A stretch of DNA of 6,765 bases from assembly GCA_016208345.1 (NCBI GenBank), contig JACQYG010000176.1, positions 1 through 6,765 on the forward strand. The letters are read 5' to 3'. The notes beneath the pieces are model-generated. The model had not been told where the DNA came from, did not search any database, and worked only from the letters and a program-made list of their open reading frames with translations. The translations under genes and the position numbers were made by a program. Source of the DNA: Chloroflexota bacterium. GTDB taxonomy: Bacteria > Chloroflexota > DTOL01 > JACQYG01. Below, piece by piece: positions 5,327 through 6,765 of this stretch (within the stretch, counting starts at the first letter, position 1; each line of letters starts with the position of its first letter).

Positions 5327-5890
5327 ATGGACTCTTTTGACGCATATCTCAACGGTGTGTCCCAATTGCTGTTGCAGCTTCCTCGGGATGACATCGTCCA
5401 GGTGATCGATGTCCTGGAGCGGGCCCGGGCAGAGGGGCGGCGGGTGTTTGTTTTCGGCAACGGCGGCAGTGCGGCGACGGCAGCGCACCTCGTCTGCGAC
5501 CTGGTTAAAAACACCGTCCAAGAGGGTAAGCCGCGCTTCAGGGCGATTTCCCTCAACGATAACATGTCGACCATCTCGGCTTACGCCAACGACTGCGGCT
5601 ATGAGACGGTCTTCGCGGAGCCTCTGGTCTCCCTTGCCGCGCCGGGCGACGTGGCCATTGGCATCTCGGCCAGTGGCAACTCGGCCAACGTGCTGCGGGC
5701 GATGGATGTGGCTCAAGGACACGGGCTGGTCAGGATTGGCTTCACGGGCTACGAGGGGGGGAAGCTCAAGGACAAGGTCGACGTGTGCGTGATCGTGCCC
5801 TCCGAGGACATGCAGCAGATCGAGGATGCTCACCTGGTGATAGCGCACGTGATCTTCCGGGCACTGTGTCAGGGGTCTGTTCGCATCTGA
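5327..5890 (+). CDS. SIS-domain sugar-phosphate isomerase-like protein (GmhA family)
   Basis: The product has 187 residues, a normal length for GmhA/DiaA-type single SIS proteins. ATG 5327 lies 7 bases after AAGGAG; GTG 5324 is too close. Residues 23-37 form an N-terminal helix. FGNGGSA (43-49) and GISASGNS (112-119) are the two phosphosugar-binding loops, and GFTGYEGG (138-145) matches the usual 'G-hydrophobic-T-G-x-x-G-G'. Aligned by memory to E. coli GmhA, H54 and H174 are kept, while the catalytic E65 is D58 and Q172 is E166. It is soluble and likely tetrameric by family. No other heptose genes are present, so a role in handling a phosphorylated form of the imported sugar is more likely than LPS heptose synthesis. 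It has its own promoter with an operator-like palindrome. A DnaA-binding DiaA role is possible but less likely here. Confidence 0.88.
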   Translation: MDSFDAYLNGVSQLLLQLPRDDIVQVIDVLERARAEGRRVFVFGNGGSAATAAHLVCDLVKNTVQEGKPRFRAISLNDNMSTISAYANDCGYETVFAEPLVSLAAPGDVAIGISASGNSANVLRAMDVAQGHGLVRIGFTGYEGGKLKDKVDVCVIVPSEDMQQIEDAHLVIAHVIFRALCQGSVRI

Positions 5891-5899
5891 GGATGCGGA

Positions 5900-5919
5900 T
5901 TCTTTTACTAGTTAAGGAA
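5900..5919. promoter_or_regulatory. Operator-like palindrome, copy 4
   Basis: The core TTTACTAGTTAA (5904-5915) is one base off the perfect TTTACTAGTAAA. It starts 9 bases after the SIS stop codon. Further downstream, TCCGAGGAG (5921-5929) parallels TCCAAGGAG after copy 3, so the leaders of the two genes share ancestry or design. No clear promoter accompanies it, so it may act as a roadblock between the SIS gene and the oxidoreductase, or mark a degraded promoter. Confidence 0.55.
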
Positions 5920-5978
5920 CTCCGAGGAGTGAGGAATCCTATAAGTGTGCGCACTTGAGAATTCACCGTCCTTCACTT

Positions 5979-6003
5979 GTAGGGGCAGGCCTTGTGCCTG
6001 CCC
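5979..6003 (+). repeat. REP-like palindromic element (GTAGGGGC-type)
   Basis: GTA is followed by GGGGCAGGC, loop CTTGT and GCCTGCCC: a perfect 8-bp stem (5983-5990 with 5996-6003). From memory, sequences of the form GTAGGGGC...CTTGTG...GCCC occur as dispersed palindromic repeats in many Chloroflexota and other environmental genomes. Only one copy is present in this window, so the dispersed nature cannot be shown here. It ends 15 bases before the oxidoreductase ATG. Confidence 0.55.
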
Positions 6004-6012
6004 GAGGGCAGG
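5997..6012 (+). promoter_or_regulatory. Alternative hairpin that would mask the oxidoreductase ribosome binding site
   Basis: CCTGCCC (5997-6003), the right arm of the REP-like hairpin, is also complementary to GGGCAGG (6006-6012), which carries the start of the AGGA ribosome binding site (6010-6013). The two pairings are mutually exclusive. The longer upstream stem should win in isolation and leave the site free. Confidence 0.4.
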
Positions 6013-6018
6013 AACAAG

Positions 6019-6765
6019 ATGGAACAGCCCGCGCGCGTGGGAGTGATCGGCACCAGTTGGTGGGCCGACCTGGAGCATCTGCCGGGCCTCAGATCCAGGC
6101 CGGACGTAGAGGTTGTGGCGCTGTGCGGCCGGGATCTGGGGCGGGCGAAGGCCCTGGCGGGCAAGCACCACGTCACTAACGTCTACACCGATTGGCAGGA
6201 AATGATCGCTCGGGCCGAGATGGACGCCTTGGTGATTTGCACACCGAACGTCCTGCACCGTCCGCAGGCCCTGGCCGCATTGGCCAGGGGGCTGCACGTG
6301 ATCTGCGAGAAGCCGCTGGCGATGAACCTGGCAGAAGCGCGCGAGATGGTAGCAGCCGCCCGGGCCGCGCGGCGCCGGACCCTAACCTTCTTCACTCACC
6401 GCACTATCGCCGCGGCGACGTACATCAAGCAACTGATCGAAAATGGGTTTCTGGGCAACCCATCTCTGGTCATTGCTCAGTACTTCTCGGCGTCTCACCT
6501 GGATCCCCACAGGCCGATTGTCTGGCGTATGCTCAAGGATCAGGCCGGGAGTGGGGCGCTGGGTGATATCGGCTCACACGTGATTGATCTGGTGCGCTGG
6601 TGGCTGGGCGATTTTGCGCGCGTGTGCGGCGCGCTACGCACGTTCGTGAGTGACCGGCCAAGGGCCGTGGGCGCGGTCGAGCGTGCGGCAGTGACGGCCG
6701 ACGACGCGGCCGCGTTTCAAGCCGATCTGGCCTGTGGGGCACAGGCGGTGTTCATGGACAGCAAG
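6019..6765 (+). CDS. Gfo/Idh/MocA-family NAD(P)-dependent oxidoreductase, 3' truncated by window
   Basis: The frame stays open from ATG 6019 to the last base, giving 249 residues; a stop in frame at 5980-5982 limits upstream extension. The start has a modest AGGA 5 bases upstream. An N-terminal Rossmann fold shows RVGVIGTSWWADLEHLPGL (G8, G11 in the nucleotide loop, with S-W-W replacing the usual final glycine), then VVALCGRD and VICTPNVLH. EKP (97-99) provides the conserved catalytic lysine K98. The second domain carries GSGALGDIGSHVIDLVRWWLG, with D183 and H187 as the usual active-site pair. By family it oxidises or reduces a sugar, inositol or sugar-acid hydroxyl using NAD(P). The substrate cannot be read from sequence. 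Context, next to a sugar importer and an SIS protein under a shared operator family, suggests catabolism of the imported sugar. Confidence 0.9.
   Translation, partial: MEQPARVGVIGTSWWADLEHLPGLRSRPDVEVVALCGRDLGRAKALAGKHHVTNVYTDWQEMIARAEMDALVICTPNVLHRPQALAALARGLHVICEKPLAMNLAEAREMVAAARAARRRTLTFFTHRTIAAATYIKQLIENGFLGNPSLVIAQYFSASHLDPHRPIVWRMLKDQAGSGALGDIGSHVIDLVRWWLGDFARVCGALRTFVSDRPRAVGAVERAAVTADDAAAFQADLACGAQAVFMDSK

Noticed and set aside
5273..5848. A 191-codon open frame on the minus strand across the SIS gene.
   Set aside because: Its composition is shadow-like and it overlaps both the promoter and the entire SIS gene, which has unambiguous family motifs.
5992..6018. Upstream in-frame TTG 5992 or CTG 5998 as start of the oxidoreductase.
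   Set aside because: Both lie inside the REP-like hairpin without a ribosome binding site, and the family N-terminus (RVGVIG) fits ATG 6019.
1..6765. CRISPR array, insertion sequence ends, tRNA or rRNA genes, toxin-antitoxin or defence genes.
   Set aside because: I saw no regularly spaced repeats, transposase motifs, cloverleaf-like segments or defence-type domains. The window is nearly fully occupied by transport, regulation and sugar-metabolism genes.

Overview
The window is GC-rich bacterial DNA, with all genes on the + strand. It looks like a piece of a chromosome from a thermophilic or environmental bacterium, most plausibly Chloroflexota (Anaerolineae-like). This rests on the proline-rich lipoprotein N-terminus of the binding protein, the close resemblance of that protein to the Thermus-type glucose-binding protein, the ROK regulator sequence and a REP-like 'GTAGGGGC...' palindrome. 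The assignment is inference only, because no marker gene is present.

Layout. Bases 1-471 are the C-terminal end of an ABC ATPase whose TOBE domain looks tungstate/molybdate-type; it probably ends a different operon. After a 224-base gap with an operator-like palindrome and a near-consensus sigma70 promoter comes a ROK-family sugar-responsive regulator (696-1976). It is followed by a CUT1 sugar uptake set: a lipoprotein substrate-binding protein (2030-3298), a strong intercistronic stem-loop, and two permeases (3365-4264 and 4261-5106, overlapping by 4 bases). A 220-base gap holds a likely terminator, a new promoter and two more copies of the operator-like palindrome. A small SIS-domain sugar-phosphate isomerase-like gene follows (5327-5890), then a fourth palindrome copy, a REP-like hairpin, and the start of a Gfo/Idh/MocA oxidoreductase that runs off the end (6019-6765).

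How it fits together. The SBP and permeases should import a monosaccharide or related sugar. No sugar-type ATPase is present, so a shared ATPase encoded elsewhere is expected. The SIS and Gfo/Idh/MocA proteins would process the sugar or its phosphate. The ROK protein, which lacks the kinase phosphate-binding motif but keeps the zinc motif, would sense the sugar and control the locus.

The most interesting signal is regulatory. Four copies of a palindrome with core TTTACTAGTAAA (0-2 mismatches per half) lie only in the intergenic gaps, and one sits on the predicted transcription start of the SIS gene. This looks like a ROK operator set. Secondary points are a possible RNA switch at the oxidoreductase ribosome binding site, swapped metal-ligand positions in the SIS protein, and a C-terminal cysteine pair in the binding protein. 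I saw no CRISPR array, tRNA, rRNA, insertion sequence or defence system.
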